64,000 bases of DNA, from positions 1-64,000 of the forward strand of contig WBMW01004022.1 in assembly GCA_013396635.1 (NCBI GenBank). Reading direction: 5' to 3'. Of this stretch, positions 39,301 through 54,300 are shown one piece after another. This stretch comes from Penelope pileata. Its lineage: Eukaryota > Chordata > Aves > Galliformes > Cracidae. Each line of letters opens with the position of its first letter. The first letter of the stretch is position 1. A program made the position numbers and the translations under genes. The notes under the pieces were generated by a model. That model saw only the letters and a list, made by a program, of their open reading frames with translations, had not been told where the DNA came from and made no database searches.

Positions 39301-42300
39301 GCTGCGGAGGCGAGGTCACCACAATGAGCTGCCTGCACATAAACGAGTGCTGAAGGTTGCCTTCCTATAACCTGACCACTGCAACCCGGTCAAAAGAAAA
39401 CAATGATGCTCCCCATTATTTTGTGTTAACAATCATAGAATCGTAGAATGGCCTGGGTTGGAAGGGACCCCAAGGACCACCAAGTTCCAACCCCCCTGCT
39501 ACAGGCAGAGCCACCAACCTCCAAATCCGGTTCTAGATCAGGCTGCCCAGGGCCCCATCCAGCCTGGTCCAGAGCACCTCCAGGGTCAGGGCATCCACAA
39601 CCTCTCTGGGCAGCTGTGCCAGCCCCTCACCACTCTCTCAGTGAAGAGCTTCCCCCTGACATCCAATCTAAACTTTCCCTCCTTCAGCTTAAAACCATTC
39701 CCCTTGTCCTAGCACTATCTACCCTTGTAAACAGCTGCTCTCCCTCCTGTTTATCATCTCCCTTTCAATACTGGAAGGCTGCAATGAGGTCTCCCCGCAG
39801 CCTTCTCTTCTCCAGGCTGAACAAGCCCATCTCCCTCAGCCTGTCCTCGTAGGGGAGGTGCTCCAGCCTCTGAGCATCTCTGTGGCCTCCTCTGGACCCT
39901 CTCCAACAGCTCCACATCTTTTCTGTACTGGGGGCCCCAGATCTGGACACAGTACTGCAGATGGGGCTGCACGAGGGCAGAGTAGAGAGGGACAATCCCT
40001 TCCCTGTCCTTGCTGTCACCCCTCTCCTGAAGGAACCCAGGACACCATTGGCTTTTCGAGCTGCAAGAGCACACTGCTGGCTCATGTTCCGTTTTTCATC
40101 CACCAGGATCCCAAACAACATCAAAAGCATCATTGAAATCACTGGCTTCTGACATCTGTTTGTCAGAAAAAGTTTCATTCCTTAAAAAGATGTACGAAGA
40201 TGTTAACAACTGCACACAAACACAGGCATCTCTTTATCTTAAAGAGACAAACATTTACCATGGTTCTTCCCACTTGGTAGTTGTCTGGATCGAGTTTTAT
40301 TTTTCTGAAGAAATCGTGGATATTGTGCTTAGACGGGCTGATTCCTTGGGGCAGAAGGACGTGGAAATGGTTCACAAAATCCTGAGAAGGAAAAAAACCA
40401 AACACCAAGATTGGGATGAACAAGTACTGCTGTGTCACCTTCTTGCATAAGCAACTCAGGTTTACTCCACTGGCACGAAGCAGGATCTGCCAAGGTGCAG
40501 GAGGACAGACAGCATGCTACGGACTGCAAAACACCAAGTTTCCTCCAACATTTGTGTTTCACAATTGCACGGGAAGCACATCAAAGCAGTGGCCCAGGAA
40601 CATTCAAACTTCTTTCAGCGTGGGCAGAGGGACTCCACACAATCTGCAAGGTCACTTCGAGGAAAAATGCCACAAAGCCTCAGGAACGGCCACTACAAAC
40701 GGGAGTACCAGAATCTGCAAAGCATCACAGGGATGCCCCAAGGGTTGCTGCTGTGAGGACTCAGAGCAGAGCTATCAGAGGAGAGATCCTCCCAGATAAG
40801 GTCGGGATTCATCCTCATGGCAAATAAACCCCTGAGCAGCTCTCCTTCTTCAGCAGCTGCTGCACAGGATGTGACATCTGGCCAAAAGCAGCTGCCAGCA
40901 GGAAACAAATTGGCAGCAGCAAATCACGAAAGAACTGACATGTGCACAAAAGCTGGCAAAAATATGGAGAAGTAGAAAACATGAGAAGCTGGATAACCCC
41001 TGAGTGATTCAGAGCATCCCAATCAGCCTCCTGATGGGACGCAGCCAGCGCCGAAACAATGGGGAAATGCTGCTCCCAAGAAACAAAATGAATGGGCACC
41101 ACAAAGCAGCTCAGTGGCCCTCGGTATCAATCATAAGAGAAGGGGCTTTGTCAGTTGTCTGGGTCACGCTGAGGAGGAATCTCCAATAAAACATTTATAA
41201 AGCTTTTAATAGGGAGCTAAAGGAACCCAAACCTTAACTCTTACACTTTGTTGACTTAGCCCGGTAAAGCTCAGACAGGGATCAGCCATCATTAGTCTGA
41301 ACTTCTCATTATCACTGCGAAGGGATATGGATTTGTCTAAGTGATTTTGCGCATGTTATGAAAAAGATACTGCACACATTATGAAAACATAAAGCTTTTT
41401 TTCAAAAAACATAATGTTATCTGCAGAGGGACCTGCAGCCTTTGGTCTAGCCCAGCTTGCTCAAAGTCAAGCGTAGCACAACTGCCACAACCACTCCCTT
41501 CCCAATGTCACCCAAAGCCATTCATTCATCACTTTGTAAAAACACAAACACACTTAAATGCTAGCAACACGCAGACAACTGTGAGAATGAAGAGAAAAGT
41601 GGTGAAAAGGCTGAAAACATGTTAGCCAACCTGGAAAGAGTACTTGCAGCTGTACCCCGACTGGCGAATGCGGACGGTCTCCAGCATGCCCGTGTAGCGC
41701 AGCTGCCGGAGCACCAGGCTGTCGCTGAATCGCAGCGGCAGCTGGAAGGGAAGAGGAGGCCAACCATGAGCAAACATGTTTTTTTTGAAGAAGCCTTAGA
41801 GCTCAGCAGGGGGCACAAACGAATTTACAGGTCTGTCAGTCTCTATGACGGGTGGCAGAATTGTCAGAGAAGTCAAACTGCTTTATTAAAGATTTTGCAT
41901 GTAGGTGTTTGTGGGACTATAAGAAAAGCCAGTGCAGTTTATCAAGAGCAAGCCTATACCCAAGTGATAATGTCCACGCTTTCCACTGCTAAGGTACGAA
42001 TATCTTATAAATCCAACTTGACTTTGAGTTTCCTGTTTTTCTTCTTTCTTCAAATAAATAAATAAATAAAACTACAAAATATTTCCAAGATGATTTTAAG
42101 CAGAAGATCAGGAACTAAAAGCCAACTCTAGTCCATTTCACTATCTGATTCCCCATCCAGTGGCCATGCTCAAGAAGGGCCTGTGTCCGAAACCTGCAAA
42201 CATGGCAGGTTTCCAGGGGGCTGCCTGATCTCCAGTCAGTGAGGGAAGGAACGAGTTCTGCACGAGGGAACGTGGGTTTTGCAATCACAGCTTCAGCAGC

Positions 42301-45300
42301 GTTGATCTCGTAGGGCAGGGTTTACCTTTTCGGCGTTGGATCGAATGCACTTGACAAAATAAGGTTCTGCCTGGCCAAGAGTCTCCATCAGCTTGTTGAG
42401 AGATGCCTGCAATAGAGAACACATCTTCAGTTGGGAAGCAGCACGAAGAATGATGAAAAGCCGGGCACTTGGGTCACAGAACAAAACTTTGAACACAGGA
42501 TGAGTAAACCAGGCAGATGGGACGTAGTTCCCCAAAATGAGCATCTCAGATTGAGCCAACTTGGCTGCTCCTATCTTCATAGCCAACCAGCTGGCTACAG
42601 AGAAATATACCCCTGTCTGTTCAAGGCCCCTGCAGAAACCACAATGACACTCACACTGTGCAGAGATGTACTCTGAGACCCTCAGCTCGACCTTCCCATA
42701 TCAGACCCCAAAGTTACCTCCTGCTGCACCCCAGTGCCCACGTACAGATGTGGAGTGGGGGCTGCAGGACAACAACTCGACCCCTGCGCACCCCACAATC
42801 ACCAATGTTTCTAAAACACAAAAACTTTCGTCTGTCAAACGTGATTCCACTTTTTTCATTCTGAGATTATCATTAGTGGTGTAGAAAGGAATTCTCTTAA
42901 TGATAGCTCTGCAAGAGGAAGAGCTGACAGCTTTCTCCAGTAACTGCTCCCCATGGCTTGCCTGTCCCTTTCTTGCCAAGTGAGCTCCCATTCTGTTAAA
43001 TAACTGAATTTAAGGATTTTTAAAGCCTAAACTCTTCATAGGCTGTTTTGAGATGAAAATATTTCCAAAGCTGGCGTATCCCTGGCCTTATCTGTCTGCT
43101 GAAAGGTACACTTGTGATCACTGAGAATCAAGGTTTTGTCAGGTTTCTGATGTTGCGATTTCATTGCATTTCCCTTAATTTCTGCACTATTATTAGAAGT
43201 GCAGGCCACAGAAGTGAATTGGCATTGGCATCACTGCCCCATCCAACAGTGGGATGTCCTCCCAAGTTGCCAACCCTGCAACACAGCACAAGCTGTCCCC
43301 AGCAGCAGCACAGTGACTGCCCCAGGTCAGAGCACACACAGCCACTGCAGCACTCCGCAGCCAGAGCAGCTCCTCGGCTGCATTCTGCATTCTATTTTCT
43401 ATGGGCCCCGGAAATGCTTTGGGTGTCTCCACTTGCAGAGCACATAACGTGGTACCAACGATCTGCTCCAGAGCTGATCACTCACGGCAATGACCTGATT
43501 TTAGTAGTGTCTAAAACTCAGTTATTTACAAGGTATTCTGTTGTGTACTTCGTACATGCAGCCACAAATTTCTGAACATACACACTCACAAACCCGCGTG
43601 TACAAGAGCAGCATATTAGAAAGATGCATTGCATCTAAAGGTCAGCCTGCAGAACGCCTTCTGGTCAGGTTAAAGTGATCCCTGGGGGACGCCTTTCACG
43701 TTAACCAATGTTTCTCTGTGGCAGCACCAGGGGAAGGGGAGCTGATGAAGCACACACAGCTGAGCCCCAGTGGTGCTGAGCACGGATCAGCCCCGGTGCT
43801 GCTGGCCCTGGGGGGGTACAGAGCCCTGCTGCTGGGCAGAGCTCCAGCTGCCTTTCGCGGAAGGTAGGTCACAAAAAAAAAAATTTAAACAGATTATAAA
43901 GATACTAATTTCTATCAAGAAATAACAACCAGTGATTTAAGCTGGTTGGTGCTGGGAAGGCACAGGGATGGAGATTTCTGACTCAGACTTCTGCCTCACA
44001 CAGCAGATGGTGTCCCCTGCGCGTGCCCCACTGCCATCTGGCTGCCCGGATAGTTGGGATCAGGCACAGGAGAGCCCCCGGGTTAACCCCTGCAAACCCT
44101 GCCCAGCACAGCCCCTGCGCCCCGGATCAGCGCTGCAGGGTGCCAGGCAGCACCCAGCACGCGGGGCAGCTGCCGTCCCCAGGGCAGCACCTGAGAGCTG
44201 GCTGCATGCACAGCCTGTGTCCACCTGCCCCCCAGTTTTTAAGCCAGAGCCATGGCTGCTCTCCCAGCCCCTAATCCAGGCAGCGATGGCTCAGAGCTAT
44301 GTTGCAGCGTAACTCTGGGCATGGTTAAAATCAATAGGAGGCACAGCAGCTGCGAGCTCCCTGTCCAGGCGCTGGCCACAAGGCAGCATTTATCTGCAAA
44401 ACAAAACAAAACAAAAACCCCGTGATGGGAAACGTCTGTGTTTCCTGCCTGTGACCCAGTTCCACGCTCTGCAATTTGATTAGCCTGCTCTTGATAAAAA
44501 GCCATCTCGCAGGCTTGCACCAGGCCGGTCCCTGGAGAAAGCCCTTCTCCCTTCCGAGTGCTAAATGCAATCAGGGTGGAGTGCCCAGCGCTCTCCTACG
44601 AGGAGAAGCAGCAGCAGCAGCCAGCACGCTGCCTCCTGCTTCATCACGGCTTCATTCAAGAGGTCGTGGTGCAGGCACTGCTCCCACGCTGTCACAGCAC
44701 TGCTGGGGAACAGCAGAGAGTGCATTTGCTGTTGGAGGGCTCAGCCCTGCTGCAGAGGGGTAGGGGGGACCTTCATGGCACCCCGAGCTCTGTTGCTTTA
44801 TGTGCTGGGAGGCACAGGGGCACCCCAGGCTGCACCCTGGTGCTCGTCCACATCACAGCTGGAGGACAAATGGCTCTCAGGAAGACACCCTCACTGCACC
44901 TCCTCGCCCCCATGATTGTATGAGTTACGGATGAATTAAACTCTGCAGACATTTGTTTTAACCAGCACACCATTAGAGCAGACTGAGCCTTCAGTATACA
45001 CACACAGTGTGCATTCTGCATATTACATATACGCAGAGATCTATGTATCTGTGTGTGCATATATATATTTAATCACCGAATCTTACCCAGATCTCTGCAT
45101 GAAGACTTTCTAAAAATGACCAACATCTCCAAAATTAAAAAGCAAGCCAAACTTCCTTAGGAAATGATTTTTTAACTGAAATGCTGCATTCCAACAGTGC
45201 CACATGCTCGTGCACGTGACTGGTGCCAGTTTCCAAGCCCCGATGCACATATCTGAGAATTATTTTCGCTGTGGCTATTCCCAGGGAAGCTTGGCTGGCA

Positions 45301-48300
45301 CACAGCGCTGCCAACACAACAAATGCTGTATTGATTTCTCCTTTGAATTCCTCTGTGTGCCTTGAGATAATGCAGCAATATTTTGACCTTTCTGCACCTA
45401 TTAAAATTCACACTCTGCCTGACTTGAAAACAGATTGAATTTCAGATGCTGAATGTAAGCAAAAAAGCACTTTAAAACGTCATTGCAGAATTTTACTAGA
45501 TTTCTAGATTCAGCAGAGAAAGCAGCACGATGTGATTGCCTTGAAAGCAAGGTAGCAGGGAACAGGGCGAGCACGCAGACCCAGCTACACGCTGTGTAAA
45601 TGTTTCATTAGGTGTCTCAACGTGGGGGCACTTAAAAAATGACAGACATGAAAGAGACCAGAATCAATTCCCCCCAGCACAAGGCTTTCCCTGCTGCTTT
45701 GCCCTTTGGTTTTACACTGATGTAACCTTCTTCCCCATCCCTTGCTGCAGCATGTAAAAATCTCTGTTCTGCAGCACATCCTGCCTCTCTGCTCACTGCA
45801 CGCCCACCGTAACTCTGCTTTTCCTCCATTCAGACCAATGCAAGGTGCTGCACTCCCTCCTGGCTTCCTTAAGCCGCACCTTGAGCTGAAGTCATGTCCT
45901 AACACAGCGGTGAAGACGGGGCAGCCCTGTGCAGGTGTTTGCATCTCATTCAGTAAAGGCTGATCACACCTCTTTGTATCGAGAGCAAATGCTGCGGCAT
46001 TACCTGGAACTGGGCACTGATGCTGGGTGGCTTCTTCTTCTTATGGAGATGGAGAAGGGATTTGGTAATGCGGTCATGCAGCGTTAGGTTGGCCAGGTGC
46101 TTGAGGGACTTCACGTCCAGCATGTGCTGTGGAAAACAGATACTTCATTTGTTCTTTATAAACAGAATGAGATTTTATTTCCATTTACACCCTTTGCAGG
46201 GCTTCTGTACAGTAACCATCCTACTGAATCTCCATGGAAAACATCAAGGAACGGCTTGGAACTTCTGCTCTGTTTGGCCCCCTAGGACTTGCCAAGGGCA
46301 GCTTTGACCATAGGAAGTTTGGCTCTCTGACCCCCTGATGTGGGGTTGCAGACAAACATAAACATTGCTGGAAAACTGACCCTTTGCCGATTATTTTCAT
46401 GGCATTTTAACAACAACCTTGAATTGTGACTGCTGCAAATAATTCATCACATGCATACAGAAAATGAGCCATCACCATAACGAGCAAGCCCAGGGGCTTC
46501 ATTCCTGTGAATAGGAAACTGTGGGTGGAAACCACGTGCGTGCCAGCAGGACCTCAGTGTCTCCTCCTCCAATAAGTGTGGGGGTTTGGGAGGGCCCCGG
46601 GAGGGCTGGCACACTGAAACGCACACTGGCCAAGAGCTAGCAGAGAATTTATTTTGACTGACCAGCACTGCAAAGACTGAGAAAGGCATCAGCCCACAAA
46701 GCCTGCTGAAAACCTCTTTCCTTGTAACTGCTGAGGAGGTCGCTCCATCGCATCTAATTCATTCACTGTTAATGAAGAGTTCATTTATTAACGCCATTAG
46801 AAGACTACAGGGACTGTATGTCACATACAGAACGCAGCCATGTTGTAGGTACAGCAAGAATGACCAAACACTCAGATTATTTTTCAGACAAAACCGTTGG
46901 GATCATGAAAATTGCTTTCCCTATCAGGTACCAGCCACCTTGCATAACCTACTTGCTCATTTTAGAGATTTAATTATCAAGTTTCCCCAGGAGGAGGAAG
47001 AAAGGAGCCCACACAGGTCTGAGACAGGAGGATGCGAGCGCTCACACAGCCCTCTCCCAGCACACATCAGGGCTGAACTCCTTTGGTTTTACAGAAACTG
47101 AAGAGCCCCGAGCAGAGCAGAGATGGCAATGGGCCCGAAGCAGCCACAGCCACGTTCCCTACACACACAGCAGCACCCCAACACTGCACCCACAGCCTTA
47201 ACCTGGGACTGGCAAGGTCAAACCACCGCTTCTCGCTCACCTTTGGGAGGTTGGGCTTGGCTTTGAAGTTCTTATTTCGCCTGGGGAGAGAGGAAATGGC
47301 TCAGATTAATCCACGTGTGCGACTGCAGAACAGCCTGCATGTTGTATTGCAATAGGACAGCTCCACTTTGCCATTAAGAAACACGCTCTTTTCTTTTCAT
47401 GACTGTGAGACAGCACAAACAATAAGGTTCAGAAAAACGGGAGCATGAAACAACCCTTCAAAATCCCCTTCAGCAACTCCTTCCTACAACCTGCACTGAA
47501 AGGAGACTCCTTCTGCACGCTGCATCCGCTCTACAGCTCCAGCGCTGGGAGGAAGGCACCCAGCCATGGAGCACGGTGACAGCAGCAGCGAGGGCTGGCT
47601 GCTAGCAGAGCACCCTGCAGGACGGCTGACTGTGCCTTCTCCCACACTTCCGGTGAGGCTGCAACATGATTCATCCATATCATTTCCACATCTAATTTGT
47701 AATGGAATCTTTGATATCACGCTAAAAAGTGTCACTGCGTAACGTCACTGCCATCCCTTTGGACTGGTCTGACAGGAAGACTCATTCCTTCTCCCGCTTC
47801 CCTGTACCACTTTCCTGTGTCTGTCATTACCAACGTATGATAGGGGATGAATGACTCAGATAGCCAAAACACACCGGGGTCACTTTGACCCACCCGTGTC
47901 CAAGCCTACTTGAAACCCTGATTTTTTTTTTTTTTTTGGCGATTCACATTCCTCTTATTATCAATATTACTCATTATACTCCAGGCATAAAGCCCCAATC
48001 CCCTCCTTTTGTACTGACATGAGGATGCCATGGGCCCTCTCCAGCAGCTTGCTGTTCGTCGCGTTCACGAAGATCCCATCCTTGTCCAGGAAGGAGCTGG
48101 GGCTGGCGAGCCTGCTGTGCCGCATCCCCATCCGGCCGTTCCAGCCGACTGCGTAGGCATCCCTGCAACCCAGACAGGGCAGTCAATCACAGTGAGGAAT
48201 GGGTGGAACATACATACACGCATGGTTCTGTGACAGAACACAGAATGGAGACCATTTACTTAATGACCAACACCATCTTCCAAAGGGGAAAACCAGAACC

Positions 48301-51300
48301 GCTTCCCCAGTTTGCTCCTCTCTGCCATGAAGCAGAGCTGTGGTGCACCCAAGAACGCTCCCCTGCAGCCCTGGGTTGCAGGAGGACTCAAGGAGATGGA
48401 GAGAGGAACCAAAGCCCTCCCTTAGAGGAAGGAAAAGCTTCCACAAAGCTTCACGCTGAGGCAAAATAACCTCCAGGGCTGGGGAGGCCAGGAGGAGCCT
48501 CCCTCCGGTGCCTGGGGTTGTGCAAAGCCTCTCCCGGTTTGGTTCTAGCAGCCGTGCAGGAACTGTCACACAAAGTAACACTGTCAGCTGCTCTAAGAGG
48601 GAGGTGGGATCTGCAGAACCCCAGAGACATTTCAGATGGATGGGAAAGGAACAGGAAGAGATCCAGACCATGGAGGGCACCAGTAAGGCAACATCAGCCT
48701 TCTGGTCACGAAGATGCTGAAGGACACCATGGTTTATGCATTAAGGCTTGCTTTGGAAGAAGGGAAAGATCAAGTGCCACATGGAAAGAAAAACTTAAGC
48801 AGGTAGAGTTGCAGACAATTAAGCAGCTCAGAGCCACAGCCAGATCCCTGCAGCAATACAGCATCAGGGCTCACGTCCCCTCACTGCCACGCTGCAGTGC
48901 TTTTAAAATTCCTTCCTGGTTACATTAAATCTGCATTTTGACGTGCACTGCTATTAAAAGAAAGGAAGAATCACAGCAGTGAAAACCCCTGACTGAGTGC
49001 TTCGGGATCTGTTTTTTTTAAGCAGCTGATTATTCAAGGAAGGCTACAGAGAAGCTTGAACCCTCGGTGATGTCTCCAAGCCACCTTCACAGCCAAGGTC
49101 CCAATGCCTCCTGCTTGCAGGGGAAAAAAAAAACGGCTGATTGGTTTCACTAAACCACAACGGCCACTTCTGGGATCTACAACCCATCATTAATTTGGCC
49201 AACTGTAAGGCACTCTCAGAATTGAACAAGAATGTGGTTATGAGGACTCTGAATGAGACTAAAGAAGAGAAAACCCTAAAAATTCCTGGGCAGATTCAAA
49301 ATAAAAGATAAGACCGACCATCTCTCTTTACTATAGACAATTTGGGATGAACGTGTGCATACAGTGACTGACACAGCTGTTTTGGTACTCGGAAGTCAAT
49401 CATCTCTCCGTGCAAAACCAACTGCTTCCAGACAGACCCATCGACACCTGCTTCCCTGCACGCTGCGCAGACATCAAGGAGCATACAGCAGTTTCTGCTA
49501 CATGAAAGCAGCCAGCCCAAGCGGTTCTGGTTAGCGGTGGCATGGCTTTCATTACCCCGTGGCTGCTGAAGGCAGCTCCGAGGCGTGCCGGCTTCCCGGC
49601 GCTCTGCTGAAGCCTGGCCTCCTCCAGCTGCCAACCCAGCATGTGGGAACCACAAGGTCACTTTCTTCTGAGATCAGAAGCTCCCTGAGCCCTCCCCATG
49701 CCTTCCTGCATGATGTCATGCCTGAAGTTTGCTTTTTGAAGAGAGCCTCGGGCTATCCCGGGGGTTGTACAACGCAGACTTATCAGCCATCACATGATGA
49801 TGAGATGGCTCAAAAAAAGAATTCCTTCATTTAATTTAGCTCTGCAATCACTCACTGGCCTATTTGTTGGGAAGTGTTGGGAAGCTAGAGTTCTACGCGT
49901 CTGAACTGAGGGATAATCCAACCATGGGGCTGTTAACGTAAATCTCCTTCCTGTAGGTGTTACCCTTATCTCTGTAGTCCCCCCTTCTTTTCTGACAAGT
50001 GCAACTTCAAAGAAAAACCTACATAATAATATAGGCATAACATACAGCATAATTCACGACTCTTCAGATCAAAATTATCCACAGTGAAAGGTATTCAAAT
50101 CACATGCCTACTCCAAAAGTGCCTTCTGGAATTTAAAGATATGCGAGATCACACTCTGGTTTGTGCTTTCAGAAGGGAAGGGCACAGGTGACACACGGGG
50201 ACCAGTCCGTAGCAATGGCCAAGCTTGCACTGCCCAACGATGCCAAGATGAGAGACCACACTACTGAGCCAGCAGGCCAAGAGAAACACAGGGGAAACAC
50301 CTTCAAAAACACATTTTCTGCCCATCACTGCAAAAGTATAAAAGGAATAAAGGTCTGTCCCGACTATTTTAGGATACAATTGCTGAGGATAAAGGAAGGA
50401 AGACACAGTAGATGCTACCCTTGATCTGTTTAAGGGAACTTGTGCAACGTCCTGGCTTGTTTTAAGCCAAATAAATACAGCTGACCACAGACTGAACCCC
50501 CACAGCAAGGAGTAAACATGTGCATCTTCCTTATTCTGTGAGGCAGTAGGAGTTTCCCTGCCTGTACAAGATGTACTATCAATGGCTCTGGATAATTAAA
50601 ATGTTTTGAGCTATGAACACACTGGCAGCCCAACCTGCCACGTTGACATGCCCCAAAGTTGGAGCTGTACAACCTGAAAAACCCCATCTCACTTAACTGA
50701 TGTTCTCCGAGCACCAACATCCCATCTCAAGGCTTTCTTTCAACAAGCATCCTCCTTAGGACTGCTGGGAGATGGCAGCTGGAGACACTGCAGAACATCT
50801 CTTATCTACCCACCACGATCTTTGCAGGGACAAAGTTTCACGTTACATCACTTTTAGGGAAACCTGCACAACCAGAGAAGCGAGAAAGAGCGAATGCCAC
50901 TTCTGGAGACACCAACCCTGTCTGCCTCTTTTGGAAAAAACAGGGCATGGGTGACATTTAGGGATTTTTCTCTAAGATATTGCTCCTTTTTTCTATCTAA
51001 TTTCTATCTTGGACATATGACTTAAAGCCACATAATCAGAGATTTAATAATGTATTTGGAGGATGTTTTGCATCTCACAAAAAATGGATTGAGATGCAGG
51101 CAGCACAGCGTTTGGTGAGCATCTTCTCTCCTTATTCTTATCTTCTCCTGAAGCTCAGAACAGCCACGAAGCTACAGCTGGATGTCTGCAGCTCCAAGCA
51201 ATTGTTTCAGGAGCTCAAGGCACTCTGCTATGTATTTCCCAGCATACAAAAACATAAATGCTCAGAGGGAAGCAGGGAGGCACTGTACCTTGTTAGAGAT

Positions 51301-54300
51301 GCCATTTGAGTAATGAGAATTTCTGGCATCTGCAGAGGGATAGCACAAGAGAAGCTGGAGAAAAGGAGGATCTCAGCATCCACATTTCACTTTGAAATGA
51401 AGAAAATTTGCTTCACTAGAAGCTTAATTCTGAAGCAGTTTTGGCAAAACTTTGGCCAAAGAGGCACAGATCTGTGCCACAAAGTGCAGAATTGACTCTC
51501 AATCAGCAACAAGTCTCATGAATTAAGTGCCTGAATACCCAGAACCTTCAAGGAAGGATAAAACTGAGCCTGAGTCTCCTTCAAGCTCACATGATGTAGT
51601 ATAACTTCAGAGCTGGAAGATTTCCTGTGCTTTAAGAGACTTTCCAGTCATCAGACTTGCCAAGCAGCACACATCTGAGCAGTGACAACCTCAAACCCCC
51701 TCCCGTCCCGGGTCCTCCACAGCCAGCAGCACCCACAGTCATCACACTGCTTGCACACAAACACACCATCACCACTTTTTCTTCCAGAAAAACACCTGGA
51801 TTTTTTTTTCCTCGATATTGGCACATTCATTCACTTTTTTGCGTGTTTCTCACCACTTTGCACATCAGAGCACCCTCAACAGTGCCTTGTGACTGAGGAA
51901 AGCTGCTTTCCGTGTCTGCCATTAAGTCAGGTGAAGAAATTTAGATATAACCCCATGGCAGCAGGAGAACAAAGAGGAGACAAAATTAGTAAGCACACTG
52001 GGACAACCGTTAGTACAGTCACTAATAGCAACAGCTGGTGCTCTCCCACCCAACACTCCCTTGCCGTGGCAATGGAGAAGCAGGGGACCTGATAGCAGCC
52101 TTCCAGTACCTGCAGGGGCCTACAGGAAAGCTGAGGAGGGACTTTTTACAAGGACAGGTAGTGACAGGACAAGGTGTAATGGCTACAAACTGAAAGAGGG
52201 CAGATTTAGACTAGATGTAAGGAGGAAATTCTTCCCTGTGAGGGTGGTGAGACACTGGAACAGGGTGTCCAGAGAAGTCTTGGATGCCCCCTCCCTGGAA
52301 GCGTTCAAGGCCAGGCTGGATGGGGCTTTGGGCAACCTGGTCTGGTGAGAGGGGTCCTTGCCCATGGCAGGGGGGTTGGAATAAGATGATCTCTAACATC
52401 CCTTCCAAACTGAACCATTCTACGATTCTATGACTTACCGCTGGCTCCGCTCATTGATAGTGTTGACTCCCTGGAGATCTGAGAGCGGCGTCCGCGGGCT
52501 TTTCCGAGTGATACCTAAAGCAGCACATGGAGAGGGACGTCTCTACCTGGCTCCTCACCAGCAGGCAACTAGCACAGCCATAGCTTAGTGTTGACTACAG
52601 CGAGGAGGAGGATGGACATGTCACGGCACATGCTGGCCATACAAACAAGGCTGCCAAGGATGCCAACGTACCCGTCGTCTCTCGGGTTGCGCCTCTCTGC
52701 CCTCCAGTCATCGCCCCTGTGAGTAATGCCGCTTGCCCCAGCACGCCGCTCGCCCTCCCACGCACGCTGTGTTAGGGACACGCTGTCCCAGCTCGTGAGC
52801 AAAAGGCATAAAGGAAGCACTGCTGTGACGCTGGGGACCCGTCCCTGCTTCCTTCACGTCCCAAATATTCCCAGGCTCTGCACCAGGCGTGGGACAGCCC
52901 GGCTGCTTCCATGGGCAAAACACCTGGATCTGAACGGGGTGCTTGGAGACTGAGGGACGCTCAGAGCACTGCAGGGAAAGGGTAGGATTTGCCTGGCATG
53001 CTTCTCCCCTTCTTGCAGACAAATGGACGTGGGTGGGCACTGAACAGGGAGGTGCACTGCAGCTCCATCCTTTGCCAGGGGTAGATCTGGAGCCTCATGC
53101 ACAACAGACAGCCAAGGAAGCCATCGTGCTCGGGTACAGAAGCAGATGTATCACCTGTTATCTTCCCCAGAGTGGAAGTGTTTTGTAAGCAAGCATTTAA
53201 GAAGACAGAAGGCAATTTCTGTAGAAAACAAAACAGCTTTCAAGCCCCTAAACTACAGATACTTAAACACCTGATAAGCTTGAATTTGACAAGAAAACAG
53301 TCAAGCAATTTTTAACTGCCTTGAAATGTCTGCTGTGAGACAGGAAATGCTGTAGAGCTCACTTACACAGGGGAACTGTATTCCTTCACCCTGACATCTC
53401 TGTAGCAGAACAAAATTGGGAACAAAAATGAAAAGGAAGAAGTACAAACTATAGTTTGTAACTGGATAGGAAGAAGCCATAGTAGATTCCCTGCCCACAT
53501 TTATCATTTTCAATCAGGATGGAACAACTCCTGCTCAGGAGGTTTTGCAATCTCTGCCTCTGAAGCATTTTCAGTAGCGAGCCAGATAATCTGTCCCAGT
53601 GCTTGGTTATGCCAAGAGCTTAAAGCTCTCTTTAAGATCTCCACTGTTGCCATCTAAGCCTTTATTTTGGTTACACTTCTCATCAGAGGAACGTTGTTTT
53701 ACCTCTTTAAGACTTGCATTTCTGTGTCACAAGTTTACAACACAGTGTAAAAGGAAAAGAAAGAAAAAAAAAAGGGGAATAATCAGAAATCTACCATAAC
53801 AAACCTCTGGGGAGCTTTGCTGCTGGGGCCCAAGCTCAGAACGTGCAATGCCAATGCTGGAGATAGGTGGTTTTCAGGCACCATATTAGGTCTTTCTCCT
53901 CCTGAGGACTTTTCCACACTCTGCTTTTTTTTTTTTTTTTACTCCTTAAAATACTGTTAATACTTTTTGTAGTTAGTTTCACAGTAATATTTTTTATATT
54001 TTTTTATATAGCATACAAGCTGGGATAATTGCACGTTAATGCACAGAAGTGTTCTCCAGCCTACAGCACGTTGCTTGGGGCATTTGGTGACCAGTTCCAT
54101 GATGCTGAACAATGCACTGCCACTGCTACTACAGAGATTTTCCTCTTGTCCATGCCTTTTCGGAGCAAAATCTGCCAGCCACCATCCAACCACACAGGTC
54201 AGACTGAAATTGTGAAGACAAGGTTGTGCAAAATGATCACTGCATCCACACCTTGCATCGATTGGAAAAGGAAATTTCTATTTCAGGCTTCCAGATAACA

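Larger units (their letters stand above)
38884..40258. other. Short intron and CR1-bearing intron around exon 12
   Basis: Intron 38884-39101 is unremarkable. Intron 39252-40258 is mostly the CR1 copy at 39431-40125. Confidence 0.55.
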